Of a stretch of 64,000 bases of DNA, positions 34,041 through 41,575 are shown piece after piece; within the stretch, counting starts at the first letter, position 1; every line of letters begins with the position of its first letter. Both the position numbers and the translations under genes were made by a program. The stretch comes from F23-D06 sp963620035 (lineage in GTDB: Bacteria > Bacteroidota > Bacteroidia > Bacteroidales > WCHB1-69), in contig CAVEXN010000007.1 of NCBI GenBank assembly GCA_963620035.1, forward strand, positions 1 to 64,000. The letters run 5' to 3'. Under the pieces are notes generated by a model, which made no database searches, had not been told where the DNA came from, and saw only the letters and a list, made by a program, of their open reading frames with translations.

Positions 34041-34157
34041 CACGGCTGCCGCACGAATTTAGAATGTAGAATGTAGAATGAATAGCGTTACGCGTAGCGT
34101 TCCAACTTTCATCATAAATCTTAAGTTTTACGTCAACCCGAGGATTGTGAGTGGGAC
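34041..34157. repeat. Possible dispersed intergenic repeat, copy A
   Basis: This stretch of the 228-bp gap 33982-34209 begins CACGGCTGCCGCACGAA, includes three head-to-tail GAATGTA-like units (34062-34080), GCGTTACGCG, and ends near a GTGAGTGGGAC. The gap at 61040-61224 has a similar order of diverged motifs. No gene is visible. Confidence 0.4.
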
Positions 34158-34209
34158 AAAAAAGTCATAACTCTTAGTTTTCATTCTTGGCAAAACCTCC
34201 GTCAACACG

Positions 34210-34761
34210 TTACAACAACATCAAAAACACTAATAATGCAACATATACTCCTCCACCAAGACCTAAAACTAAGCCAAGGGTTTTCCCTTTTGAGAAAAAT
34301 TCAGCTTCTGTTTTGTTGTCCATAGCTTTGCTGAAATTATCTCTAACGACACCTCTACTTCCACAAATAGATTCATAATCTTTTTTTGCTTTGCATCCAA
34401 CAAGTTGAATCTCTGTGATAACAACTTCATCGTCACGTGTATCTCTCGTTTTGTATTTGAAACCATACGCAACTTCGTTCCCAAGCGAGTCGGAATATCC
34501 ATATTCAATGTTTTGCCAAATATCGTTTCCTAATGCTGTGCCAAATCCATTATAAATTGAATACGATGTACCTAAAGAAACCAGTTGGTTTTCATTTTTT
34601 ACTGATGTATTTGTTAAATGATACCCCATATTTTCAAGATCATTATCGATTTCATTAATCGCATTGCTAATAGTAGATGGCATTATTACTAATTTTGTTG
34701 TCGAACAACCCAATAGTACAATTGCAACAGCAATGATTAGAAGCAGTTGAAGTCTTTTCAT
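34210..34761 (-). CDS. Predicted lipoprotein with C-terminal membrane helix
   Basis: A 183-residue protein with a lipobox (IVLLGC, Cys19) and a hydrophobic Gly-rich C-terminal helix (about 160-183). The middle contains ENQLVSLGTSYSIYNGFGTA and an acidic patch RDTRDDEVVI. A lipid anchor plus a C-terminal helix is unusual; the protein is not recognised. Codon usage looks more A/T-rich than manA next door, consistent with a transferred gene. Confidence 0.65.
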   Translation of the reverse strand: MKRLQLLLIIAVAIVLLGCSTTKLVIMPSTISNAINEIDNDLENMGYHLTNTSVKNENQLVSLGTSYSIYNGFGTALGNDIWQNIEYGYSDSLGNEVAYGFKYKTRDTRDDEVVITEIQLVGCKAKKDYESICGSRGVVRDNFSKAMDNKTEAEFFSKGKTLGLVLGLGGGVYVALLVFLMLL

Positions 34762-35088
34762 CTTTTACTTTTTTGATGTGAATCGTTTGGGGACTTTTGA
34801 TTTTATCGTTATCCTCCCCATCTGCCGAATTTTGTAAAGCCCCTTCGACCAAAATCCGGCGGATGTGAAGCGTCCAAAGATATTGATTATTTTTGATTTT
34901 TCGCATTTCGGGGGGTGGTAATTTGTTAAACATCAATATCTTACAATGGCCGATGAAAAACAATTTGTTTCCGACAGGTGGCAGGACGGCTTTTTTTCGG
35001 AATTTTCGGGCTTTTCCCGCGCAAAAACTGGCGCTTGATACCGCCTTTTCCAGCCGTTTTTTGCAGTTGGCTGATTTCAAGCAATATC
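34762..35088. other. Intergenic region with promoters only
   Basis: A 439-bp gap (34762-35200) separates the lipoprotein from the DUF4143 ATPase. It contains a minus-strand TATCTTTG (34875-34882) that suits the lipoprotein, a plus-strand TATTTTTG (34888-34895) with no gene after it, and short open frames on both strands that I judge not to be genes. The right end holds the tandem repeat described separately. Confidence 0.45.
34875..34882 (-). promoter_or_regulatory. -7 promoter element for the 183-residue lipoprotein
   Basis: Reads TATCTTTG on the minus strand, 113 bp before the start codon, leaving a leader of about 105 nt. Confidence 0.4.
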
Positions 35089-35149
35089 ACATTTTTAAGG
35101 ACGACTTTTTGTGACTTTGTACATTTTTAAGGACGACTTTTTGTGACTT
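35089..35149. repeat. 29-bp tandem direct repeat overlapping a promoter
   Basis: Two identical 29-bp copies (35089-35117 and 35121-35149) separated by TGT, so the period is 32 bp, about three helical turns. The unit runs from ACATTTTTAAGG to TTTTTGTGACTT. The second copy contains the TTTG at 35140-35143 that is correctly spaced (21 bp) to serve as the -33 element for the ATPase gene, so the repeats look like an operator. Confidence 0.8.
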
Positions 35150-35164
35150 GAAAGAAAAAAACAC

Positions 35165-35172
35165 TACCTTTG
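35165..35172 (+). promoter_or_regulatory. -7 promoter element for the DUF4143 ATPase
   Basis: TACCTTTG, 28 bp before the ATG at 35201 and 21 bp after the TTTG inside the second repeat. Confidence 0.6.
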
Positions 35173-35200
35173 CCCCAAAAACATCAGGTATCAAACGACT

Positions 35201-36496
35201 ATGAAAAGAAGCGCCATTCATAAACTCTATCAATGGAAAGAGAACAAAGACCGGAAACCGCTGATATTGCTCGGAGCACGTCAAGTGGGAAAAACTTGGC
35301 TAATGCAAGAATTTGCGCGACAGGCCTATCAACGATACGTCTATATAAACTTTGAGGACAACGAGATTCTCAAAAACCTTTTTGAGAATGATTTTGACAC
35401 CACGCGCATCATCACTGCCCTACAGTGGAGTTCGGAAGTGGAAATCGATGAAAACACCCTTATTATCTTCGATGAGATACAGGAGGCTCCACGAGGTATA
35501 ACTGCACTCAAGTACTTCTATGAAAAAGTCCCGCACTTACCTATCGTGGCAGCAGGCTCACTCTTGGGCATAGCTATGCATCATAACGATTCGTTCCCCG
35601 TAGGCAAGGTCAACTTTATGCACCTGTACCCCCTATCCTTTTTCGAATTCCTTGAGGCGGTTGGAGAAAGCAAGATGTCGGCGCTGCTCCAATCAAAAGA
35701 CTGGCCGACGATTACACTGTTACGCAACAAATTTGAAGAGCGTCTGCGGCAATACTACATCGTTGGAGGCATGCCTGCTGTTGTTGCCGCCTTTGCCGCC
35801 GATGGCAACCTGTCAAATGTTCGCAAATTACAAAAGGACATCCTCGAAGCCTACGAGCAAGATTTCTCGAAACACGCCCCAGCCCTTGAAGTGCCACGGA
35901 TAAGAATGGTATGGAAATCCATTCCCTCTCAATTGTCGAAAGAAAACAAAAAATTCGTATATGGTGCTGTCAAAAAAGGATCTCGAGCTAAAGATTTTGA
36001 ACTTGCCATTGAATGGCTCAAGGATGCGGGTCTTGTCTATAAAGTGAACAGATGCAAGAAGCCTCTCTTGCCTCTATCGGCATACGAAGATTTTTCTGCT
36101 TTCAAAATGTTTTTGTCAGATGTCGGGTTGATGTGCGCTATGAGTAATATTCCGCCACAAAGTATTCTGGACGGCAACACGCTTTTTTCCGATTTCAAAG
36201 GGGCTTTGTCTGAACAATATGTTTTTCAGCAACTCAACTGCAATCCCGATACTAACATTTACTATTGGTCAGCGGACAATTCGCGCGGAGAGATAGATTT
36301 CCTCCTGCAATTCAAAGAAGAGATTATCCCCATAGAGGTAAAAGCCCAAGAGAACCTACAAGCCAAGAGCCTCCGTGCTTTTGTGGAACGCAATCCCTCT
36401 CTGCATGCCATACGCTTTTCAATGTCGCCCTACCGCAAGCAAGACCGGCTCACAAACTATCCGCTCTATTCCATTTTGGCCGTTTTCGCTTCTTGA
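35201..36496 (+). CDS. AAA-family ATP-binding protein with DUF4143 C-terminal domain
   Basis: A 431-residue protein: Walker A LLGARQVGKTW at residues 23-33, Walker B LIIFDEIQEA near 90, sensor-like AAGSLLGIA near 118, then the DUF4143 region (about 200-395), which ends in the nuclease-like GEIDFLLQFKEEIIPIEVKA motif (Asp, then Glu-x-Lys). The family is common in Bacteroidota, often in several copies, with unknown role; the C-terminal motif resembles PD-(D/E)xK nucleases. A duplicated sequence covers its promoter, suggesting autoregulation or another DNA-binding control. Confidence 0.88.
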   Translation: MKRSAIHKLYQWKENKDRKPLILLGARQVGKTWLMQEFARQAYQRYVYINFEDNEILKNLFENDFDTTRIITALQWSSEVEIDENTLIIFDEIQEAPRGITALKYFYEKVPHLPIVAAGSLLGIAMHHNDSFPVGKVNFMHLYPLSFFEFLEAVGESKMSALLQSKDWPTITLLRNKFEERLRQYYIVGGMPAVVAAFAADGNLSNVRKLQKDILEAYEQDFSKHAPALEVPRIRMVWKSIPSQLSKENKKFVYGAVKKGSRAKDFELAIEWLKDAGLVYKVNRCKKPLLPLSAYEDFSAFKMFLSDVGLMCAMSNIPPQSILDGNTLFSDFKGALSEQYVFQQLNCNPDTNIYYWSADNSRGEIDFLLQFKEEIIPIEVKAQENLQAKSLRAFVERNPSLHAIRFSMSPYRKQDRLTNYPLYSILAVFAS

Positions 36497-36566
36497 CTGC
36501 TGCGCCGGAACCTCGACATCAGAAAAAAGCGTGCCACCCCTACTTCTCTGCCATCGCTATTTTGTG

Positions 36567-36574
36567 TAACTTTG
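36567..36574 (+). promoter_or_regulatory. -7 promoter element for uvrB
   Basis: TAACTTTG, 22 bp before the uvrB ATG at 36597. Confidence 0.5.
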
Positions 36575-36596
36575 CCGCCTTTTCCTGAAAAAAGCA

Positions 36597-38630
36597 ATGA
36601 ACCTGAAACTGACCTCATCTTACAATCCATCGGGTGACCAGCCCAACGCCATCCGGCAACTGGCCGAGGGGCTCCGCCGGGGCGACAAGGCACAGACCTT
36701 GCTGGGCGTTACCGGCTCGGGCAAGACTTTCACCATCGCCAACGTGCTGAACAAGGTGCAGCGCCCCGCCCTGATATTGAGCCACAACAAGACACTGGCC
36801 GCCCAGCTTTACAGCGAGTTCAAACAGTTTTTCCCGGACAACGCCGTGGAATATTATGTTTCCTACTACGACTATTACCAGCCCGAGGCCTACATTCCAA
36901 CCACCAACACATACATAGAGAAAGACCTGGCCATCAACGACGAGATTGAGAAACTGCGGCTTCACACGACGGCTTCGTTGCTCTCGGGCCGCCGCGACGT
37001 CATTGTCATCGCCTCTGTGTCCTGCATCTACGGTATCGGCAACCCGGACGACTTTGCCAAGAATGTCATCAACCTCAAAAAAGGCATGCTGCTCGACCGC
37101 AACAAACTGCTCCTGGCCTTTGTCAACAGTCTCTATTCGCGCACCGAACTCGACTTGCAGCCGGCACAGTTCCGCGTAAAAGGCGACACGGTGGATCTGT
37201 TCCCGCCTTACAGCGACCACGCCTTCCGGATTGTTTTCTTTGACGACGAGATTGAGAGCCTTGCGGAAATAGAAGCCTCCTCGGGCGGCATCATTGAGGA
37301 AAGAGAGCAACTGACCATCTATCCCGCCAGCCTCTTCGTCACAACACAACAGTCGATGAACGAAGCCATTGACAACATCAAGATTGACCTTGGCGAGCAA
37401 GTGCGCTACTTCAAATCCATAGGCAAGCACTTCGAGGCGCGGCGGCTCGAGGACCGGGTGAACTATGACGTGGAAATGATGAAAGAACTGGGCTACTGCT
37501 CCGGCATCGAGAACTACTCCCGCTATTTCGACAAACGGCAGCCCGGACAGCGTCCGTTCTGCATCCTCGACTTCTTCCCCGACGACTTCGTGTTAGTCGT
37601 TGACGAGAGTCACGTCACCGTATCGCAAATCGGGGCCATGTATGGCGGCGACCGCTCCCGCAAAACCAACCTGGTGGAATACGGCTTCCGGCTGCCCGCC
37701 GCGCTCGACAACCGCCCGCTCAAATTCAACGAGTTTGAAGAGCTGGTAGGGCAAACGATCTTCATGAGCGCGACCCCCGCGGAGTATGAACTGCAGAAGT
37801 CCGGCGGTGTGGTCGTAGAACAAGTCGTGCGCCCCACCGGACTGCTGGATCCCACCATCGAGGTGCGCCCAGCCACCAACCAGGTGGACAACCTGCTGGA
37901 AGAAATTGAGGACACCGTGGCTAAGAACGAACGGGTGCTGGTGACCACGCTCACCAAGCGGATGGCGGAAGAGCTGAACGGATACCTGATCCGCATCGGC
38001 ATCAAGTCCTGCTACATCCATTCTGACGTAGAGACGCTGGACCGCGTGGAGATCCTCAAAGACTTGCGGTTCGGCTCCATCGACGTGCTGGTTGGCGTAA
38101 ACCTGCTGCGCGAGGGGCTAGACCTGCCCGAGGTGTCGTTAGTGGCGATCATGGATGCCGACAAGGAGGGCTTTCTGCGCAACACCCGCTCGCTGACCCA
38201 GACGGCAGGACGTGCCGCACGGCATGTGAACGGTAGGGTGATATTCTATGCCGACAAGATGACTAAGTCGATGCAGGAGACCATCGACGAGACCAACCGC
38301 CGGAGAGCCATCCAAATCGCCTACAACGAATCGCACCACATCACCCCTAAAGGCGTCATCAAATCGGACGACATGTACCTGGCAGGCAACATTGACACGG
38401 CCGTAGCAGTGCCGAAAGGTCATAGCGGCATAAAACGCGACAGCGGTGGGACATCCGCAGATGTGGCGGCCGAGGACAACATCCTCTTACTGAATCAGGA
38501 GCAGCTGAAACAACAGTCGAAAAAGCTGCGCAAGGGGATGGAGAAAGCGGTGAAAGCACTCGACTTTGATGCCGCCGCCGACCTTCGCGACCGCATTAAG
38601 GAGATTGAAAAGCGGCTGAAAGAATATTAA
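36597..38630 (+). CDS. uvrB: Excinuclease ABC subunit B
   Basis: DNA-damage-verifying helicase of nucleotide excision repair, loaded by UvrA and bound by UvrC. The 677-residue protein has Walker A GVTGSGKTFT near residue 39, the beta-hairpin region YYVSYYDYYQPEAYIP near 92, helicase motifs (VVDESHV, FMSATPAEYE, LREGLDLPEV, QTAGRAAR) and the C-terminal UVR domain (AVKALDFDAAADLRDRIKEIEKRL). Its last 33 bp plus one following base form the left copy of a direct repeat flanking the restriction-modification genes, and its stop overlaps the stop of the convergent nuclease gene. Confidence 0.97.
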   Translation: MNLKLTSSYNPSGDQPNAIRQLAEGLRRGDKAQTLLGVTGSGKTFTIANVLNKVQRPALILSHNKTLAAQLYSEFKQFFPDNAVEYYVSYYDYYQPEAYIPTTNTYIEKDLAINDEIEKLRLHTTASLLSGRRDVIVIASVSCIYGIGNPDDFAKNVINLKKGMLLDRNKLLLAFVNSLYSRTELDLQPAQFRVKGDTVDLFPPYSDHAFRIVFFDDEIESLAEIEASSGGIIEEREQLTIYPASLFVTTQQSMNEAIDNIKIDLGEQVRYFKSIGKHFEARRLEDRVNYDVEMMKELGYCSGIENYSRYFDKRQPGQRPFCILDFFPDDFVLVVDESHVTVSQIGAMYGGDRSRKTNLVEYGFRLPAALDNRPLKFNEFEELVGQTIFMSATPAEYELQKSGGVVVEQVVRPTGLLDPTIEVRPATNQVDNLLEEIEDTVAKNERVLVTTLTKRMAEELNGYLIRIGIKSCYIHSDVETLDRVEILKDLRFGSIDVLVGVNLLREGLDLPEVSLVAIMDADKEGFLRNTRSLTQTAGRAARHVNGRVIFYADKMTKSMQETIDETNRRRAIQIAYNESHHITPKGVIKSDDMYLAGNIDTAVAVPKGHSGIKRDSGGTSADVAAEDNILLLNQEQLKQQSKKLRKGMEKAVKALDFDAAADLRDRIKEIEKRLKEY

Positions 38631-38631
38631 G
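38598..38631. repeat. Left copy of the 34-bp direct repeat (uvrB 3' end)
   Basis: The last codons and stop of uvrB. It is repeated at 40663-40696 with a single mismatch (33/34). The pair brackets the restriction-modification genes. Confidence 0.9.
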
Positions 38632-39262
38632 GAAGAGTCTTCAACCTTTTCATCTCATCATTGATAGCATCAATCACTTCCTTGTTTACTATTTGTTTTC
38701 TTCCATCCACTTTTTGAGAATAAACATAGAAAACATTACCGCCATATTCTGACGAGAATGCTTGATGTGACTTGGATTGAAGATTATGTTCTTTAAAGAT
38801 TTCAGAAAGTGGAGTATTGTTGACAGGCTTTATTTGAATTCCAATATATTTATCCTCTATCTTGATGAAGAAATCCACATTGTACTTGCGGTCCCATTCG
38901 TCTGATGCCGGCTCTATATCAATATTCAAGATTGTTTTCAGTTGACCATAAATAGTGCTTATTTCAGTTGTATAGCCATCATAGGTACGTTCGATAACCA
39001 TTTGTTTCATATAATCTATACAATCCTGTTCTGTTATGCAGGATACTTCTGACTGTATCACCTCCGTTATCTTAACATAGAGTCTTCTTCCAAGTTCCTT
39101 TATTTCTGATTCTTTTTTAACATTCTTATAGTAGTAATTCCGCCATTCCTCTACATTCTTCGGTGCGCATTTTCTGATTGACTCCGAAGTCGCCCCCACA
39201 TTCCGCTTAAAATTAAATTGGAATCTGTTCATTGCAGTGTTCAATAACCATTCTTTTGCCAT
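38627..39262 (-). CDS. MjaI-family type II restriction endonuclease
   Basis: A 211-residue protein whose start (AKEWLLNTAMNRFQFNFKRN, then VGATSESIRKCAPKNVEEWR) matches my memory of MjaI-family nucleases, which cut CTAG. A likely PD-(D/E)xK-type core is KYNVDFFIKIEDKYIGIQIKP near residues 126-146 (Asp, then Gln-Ile-Lys in place of Glu-x-Lys). The methyltransferase gene ends inside this gene's start (22-bp overlap), so the two are translationally linked. The stop codon overlaps the uvrB stop convergently. The A/T-rich composition contrasts with uvrB, pointing to transfer. Confidence 0.8.
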   Translation of the reverse strand: MAKEWLLNTAMNRFQFNFKRNVGATSESIRKCAPKNVEEWRNYYYKNVKKESEIKELGRRLYVKITEVIQSEVSCITEQDCIDYMKQMVIERTYDGYTTEISTIYGQLKTILNIDIEPASDEWDRKYNVDFFIKIEDKYIGIQIKPVNNTPLSEIFKEHNLQSKSHQAFSSEYGGNVFYVYSQKVDGRKQIVNKEVIDAINDEMKRLKTLP

Positions 39263-40545
39263 GATGTTAGTTTTTTGAATTTTTCTTTATATTTGAATTC
39301 AAGGGTGTTATCTAAATCTGCAAGTCGGTTTTTCAGCAGATGGGCATTTATGAAAGTTTTGTTTCCCAAATACATATATACCATGAGATTGTGGGCGGTG
39401 TCATACTTGACATTATCATATTTCAGGAAAATCTTATTCCCTTTCAGTTTTGACCAAAGAAAATCCACTGCCTCTTTTTGAGTTTCAGGGTTGTTCTTAA
39501 TTCCTAACAATCTGACTGTCATGCCATTGTCCAAAACTATTTGTTCTGGCGAAACCACTTGTTTTACCATATAACATTCCGACTTGACCATACTGCTTTC
39601 CATGTCAATTTTGGAGCCGAATTGCAGTTTCTTGACATCAATCTTCTTGTCTGTTTTATGACAGTCCGTAAACCAGTATGGCAATGTTGCATACTCCTTG
39701 TCAAGGTCAATTGTCAAATCTTGTTTTAGAAATTGCAGTTTGACCTTTTCCAGAAGGTTGTTCGAACCGACACGATCTTTAATCAATGGGATAAAATCAG
39801 CATTGATTTCATAGCCAATCGAATTCCGTCCCAAGGCTTTGGCAACCATAGCGGTAGTTCCGCTTCCTAAGAAAGGGTCCAAAACTGTTTCTTGCGGGAA
39901 AGAGAACATTCTTAATAAACGTTTTGGCAATTCTTCTGGGAACATAGCCAGATGCTTGTCTTGCCTGGCTCCGTTAAAATGCCAATGTCCGCTAAAATAA
40001 GTGTTCCATTCTTCATTTGACAAAACAGCCATTTCTTTCTGTTCCCCAGTTGGTTTTGGCGCATTTCCTGCCTTTTTGAACAACAGAATATATTCGAAAT
40101 CCAACTTGACAATGCCATTCCGTGGGTATGGATAACTTCCCATGATGGCAGCGCCACCTGTCGTGTTCGTTGTAGTAGTCTTTTGCCAGATAATCTGTCC
40201 CATAAAATCAAATCCTATTGTTTCGCAAAACCTGATTATCTCCGAATGGATTGGGATGACTTTATATCGGCCATAGTAAACCGATCTGGCAAATTGATCT
40301 CCGATGTTGATGCACAATCTGCAACCCTCGTGCAGGATCCGGAAGCACTCTTTCCATACCAAGTTCAGATTGTTGATGTACTGCTCATAACTGTCATTGA
40401 ATCCTATTTGGTCTTCGCTGCCATAGTCTTTCAATTGCCAATAGGGAGGGGAAGTGACAATAAGATGGACGCTCCCGTCTTGTACTTCACTCATCTTCCG
40501 GCTATCTCCATTTATTATAGTATGCTCCGTTGTTGTCATCTCCAT
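39241..40545 (-). CDS. DNA methyltransferase (SPPYW, N4-cytosine type) with SNase-like C-terminal domain
   Basis: A 434-residue modification enzyme of the MjaI-type system. Motif IV is TSPPYW at residues 31-36, typical of N4-cytosine methylases, and motif I DPFLGSGTTAMVAKALGRNS comes later (near 215), the beta-class order. Residues 327-434 look like a staphylococcal-nuclease (TNase) fold: DNGMTVRLLGIKNNPET, AVDFLWSKLKGNKIFLKYD, VYMYLGNKTFINAHLLKN. The Arg and Glu of the RLL..PE motif remain, but the catalytic Asp and second Arg appear lost, so it is probably a binding module. It overlaps the nuclease gene by 22 bp. Confidence 0.82.
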   Translation of the reverse strand: MEMTTTEHTIINGDSRKMSEVQDGSVHLIVTSPPYWQLKDYGSEDQIGFNDSYEQYINNLNLVWKECFRILHEGCRLCINIGDQFARSVYYGRYKVIPIHSEIIRFCETIGFDFMGQIIWQKTTTTNTTGGAAIMGSYPYPRNGIVKLDFEYILLFKKAGNAPKPTGEQKEMAVLSNEEWNTYFSGHWHFNGARQDKHLAMFPEELPKRLLRMFSFPQETVLDPFLGSGTTAMVAKALGRNSIGYEINADFIPLIKDRVGSNNLLEKVKLQFLKQDLTIDLDKEYATLPYWFTDCHKTDKKIDVKKLQFGSKIDMESSMVKSECYMVKQVVSPEQIVLDNGMTVRLLGIKNNPETQKEAVDFLWSKLKGNKIFLKYDNVKYDTAHNLMVYMYLGNKTFINAHLLKNRLADLDNTLEFKYKEKFKKLTSWQKNGY

Positions 40546-40571
40546 TATTCTTTAAAAGAATCAAAGGATTG

Positions 40572-40579
40572 CAAAAATA
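40572..40579 (-). promoter_or_regulatory. -7 promoter element for the methyltransferase
   Basis: Reads TATTTTTG on the minus strand, 26 bp before the methyltransferase start. A second minus-strand match, TAACTTTG, lies further upstream at 40641-40648. Confidence 0.55.
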
Positions 40580-40662
40580 GGAATTATTACAACATCATCT
40601 TTGGTGTTTTAACCCAACTTTGCCCCATAGATTCAAGTGGCAAAGTTATAAAAAAACTACGC

Positions 40663-40696
40663 AAGGAGATTGAAAAGCGGCTGAAAGATTATTAAG
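40663..40696. repeat. Right copy of the 34-bp direct repeat (duplicated uvrB tail)
   Basis: Encodes the same last residues as uvrB (EIEKRLK-D/E-Y then stop) but is detached from any gene. It is 33/34 identical to 38598-38631 and marks the right boundary of the restriction-modification insert. Confidence 0.9.
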
Positions 40697-40811
40697 AATG
40701 ACGCTTCAACATCCTTGTTGACAAATCTTTCATACAACAACTCGGTATTGAAAGAGCACTTCGCATTTGCTTCCATCACAAAATAATCACAAAAAATCAT
40801 AAAAATAGCAT

Positions 40812-40825
40812 CGAGAATGTTCTCG
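40812..40825. promoter_or_regulatory. 14-bp palindrome upstream of the 92-residue protein gene
   Basis: CGAGAA-TG-TTCTCG, 16 bp before the -7 element at 40842 and overlapping the expected -33 region. It looks like an operator for a dimeric repressor; the regulator is unknown. Confidence 0.4.
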
Positions 40826-40841
40826 TATCATTCCTTACACT

Positions 40842-40849
40842 TATATTTG
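40842..40849 (+). promoter_or_regulatory. -7 promoter element for the 92-residue protein
   Basis: TATATTTG, 37 bp before the ATG at 40887. Confidence 0.55.
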
Positions 40850-40886
40850 CAACATCGAAAAAAACAATTTCAAATTAATCAACATT

Positions 40887-41165
40887 ATGGATTTATTCAA
40901 TAAAATTGCTGTTGTTAATTCCATAGTGCCGCACATTGGCAGCAGCAATTCATTTAAAGACATCACCCCTGATGAAGTTGCGGCGTTACACTATCAATGT
41001 ATAAATCACATTTTACAGAATTATCAAAAGGATTACGACAAGGTCATATCTTTCGAAAACTTAGTAGCATTGACAGACCTGATGTCTGGATACTTTTTGC
41101 AACTGTTTCCAGACATGGCTTTTTCGGTACGCGAATGTGAAGACTGTAACGAATCAAATAATTAG
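40887..41165 (+). CDS. Small hypothetical protein (92 aa)
   Basis: A short, acidic, mostly helical protein beginning MDLFNKIAVVNSIVPHIG and ending with a CEDCNESNN cluster. No signal peptide and no domain I recognise. It has a good promoter and a palindrome upstream, and is followed 5 bp later by a small membrane protein on the same strand, so the two form a likely pair. It lies just outside the right repeat of the restriction-modification insert. Confidence 0.6.
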   Translation: MDLFNKIAVVNSIVPHIGSSNSFKDITPDEVAALHYQCINHILQNYQKDYDKVISFENLVALTDLMSGYFLQLFPDMAFSVRECEDCNESNN

Positions 41166-41170
41166 TCACT

Positions 41171-41575
41171 ATGAAAACGATTGTCGTCACCCAAAAGAAG
41201 TTGCTGCCACTTCGTCCTTTTGACGTTTACATCAACGGGGATTTTTCCGGAAAGACTTCTCGATTGCACCCATTGACGCTTTCACTGGATTGTGATGGGT
41301 TTGATATCTCGATAAAAAACTTTTGCTATTCCGGGACAGCACACTGTAAGGTGGAGAGAAACATCTCCACCATTGAATACGAGACCATTGACAGCCTTCC
41401 ACTATTTGCTTCAGCAGCATTCGACATCCTTGTTGTCATTATCGTGCTGTTCCACATATCCCCTTTCCCAGTCTTATGGTGGCTTTACGGTGTATTCGGG
41501 ATTCCTGTTGTTATTGTCTTCTTCAATGTCCTGAACAGGAAGCGCTATTTCAGAATCACCGTTTCGTCAAAGTAG
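41171..41575 (+). CDS. Small membrane protein (134 aa)
   Basis: About 75 soluble beta-rich residues (VDVYINGDFSGKTSRLHPL-like pattern beginning PFDVYINGDFSGKT) followed by two hydrophobic helices (about 76-96 and 98-117) and a basic end. Not recognised. It is 5 bp after the 92-residue gene, so co-transcribed. Its last 20 bp overlap the 3' end of the convergent exported-protein gene. Confidence 0.6.
   Translation: MKTIVVTQKKLLPLRPFDVYINGDFSGKTSRLHPLTLSLDCDGFDISIKNFCYSGTAHCKVERNISTIEYETIDSLPLFASAAFDILVVIIVLFHISPFPVLWWLYGVFGIPVVIVFFNVLNRKRYFRITVSSK

Noticed and set aside
34062..34080. Short tandem GAATGTA units as a CRISPR array
   Set aside because: The units are 7 bp with no spacers and no cas genes are in the window.
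34667..35080. 137-codon minus-strand frame in the gap before the DUF4143 ATPase
   Set aside because: It runs into the lipoprotein gene in another frame and has no promoter at its start; judged non-coding.
36615..37430. Minus-strand open frame inside uvrB
   Set aside because: Shadow of uvrB; no independent start signals.
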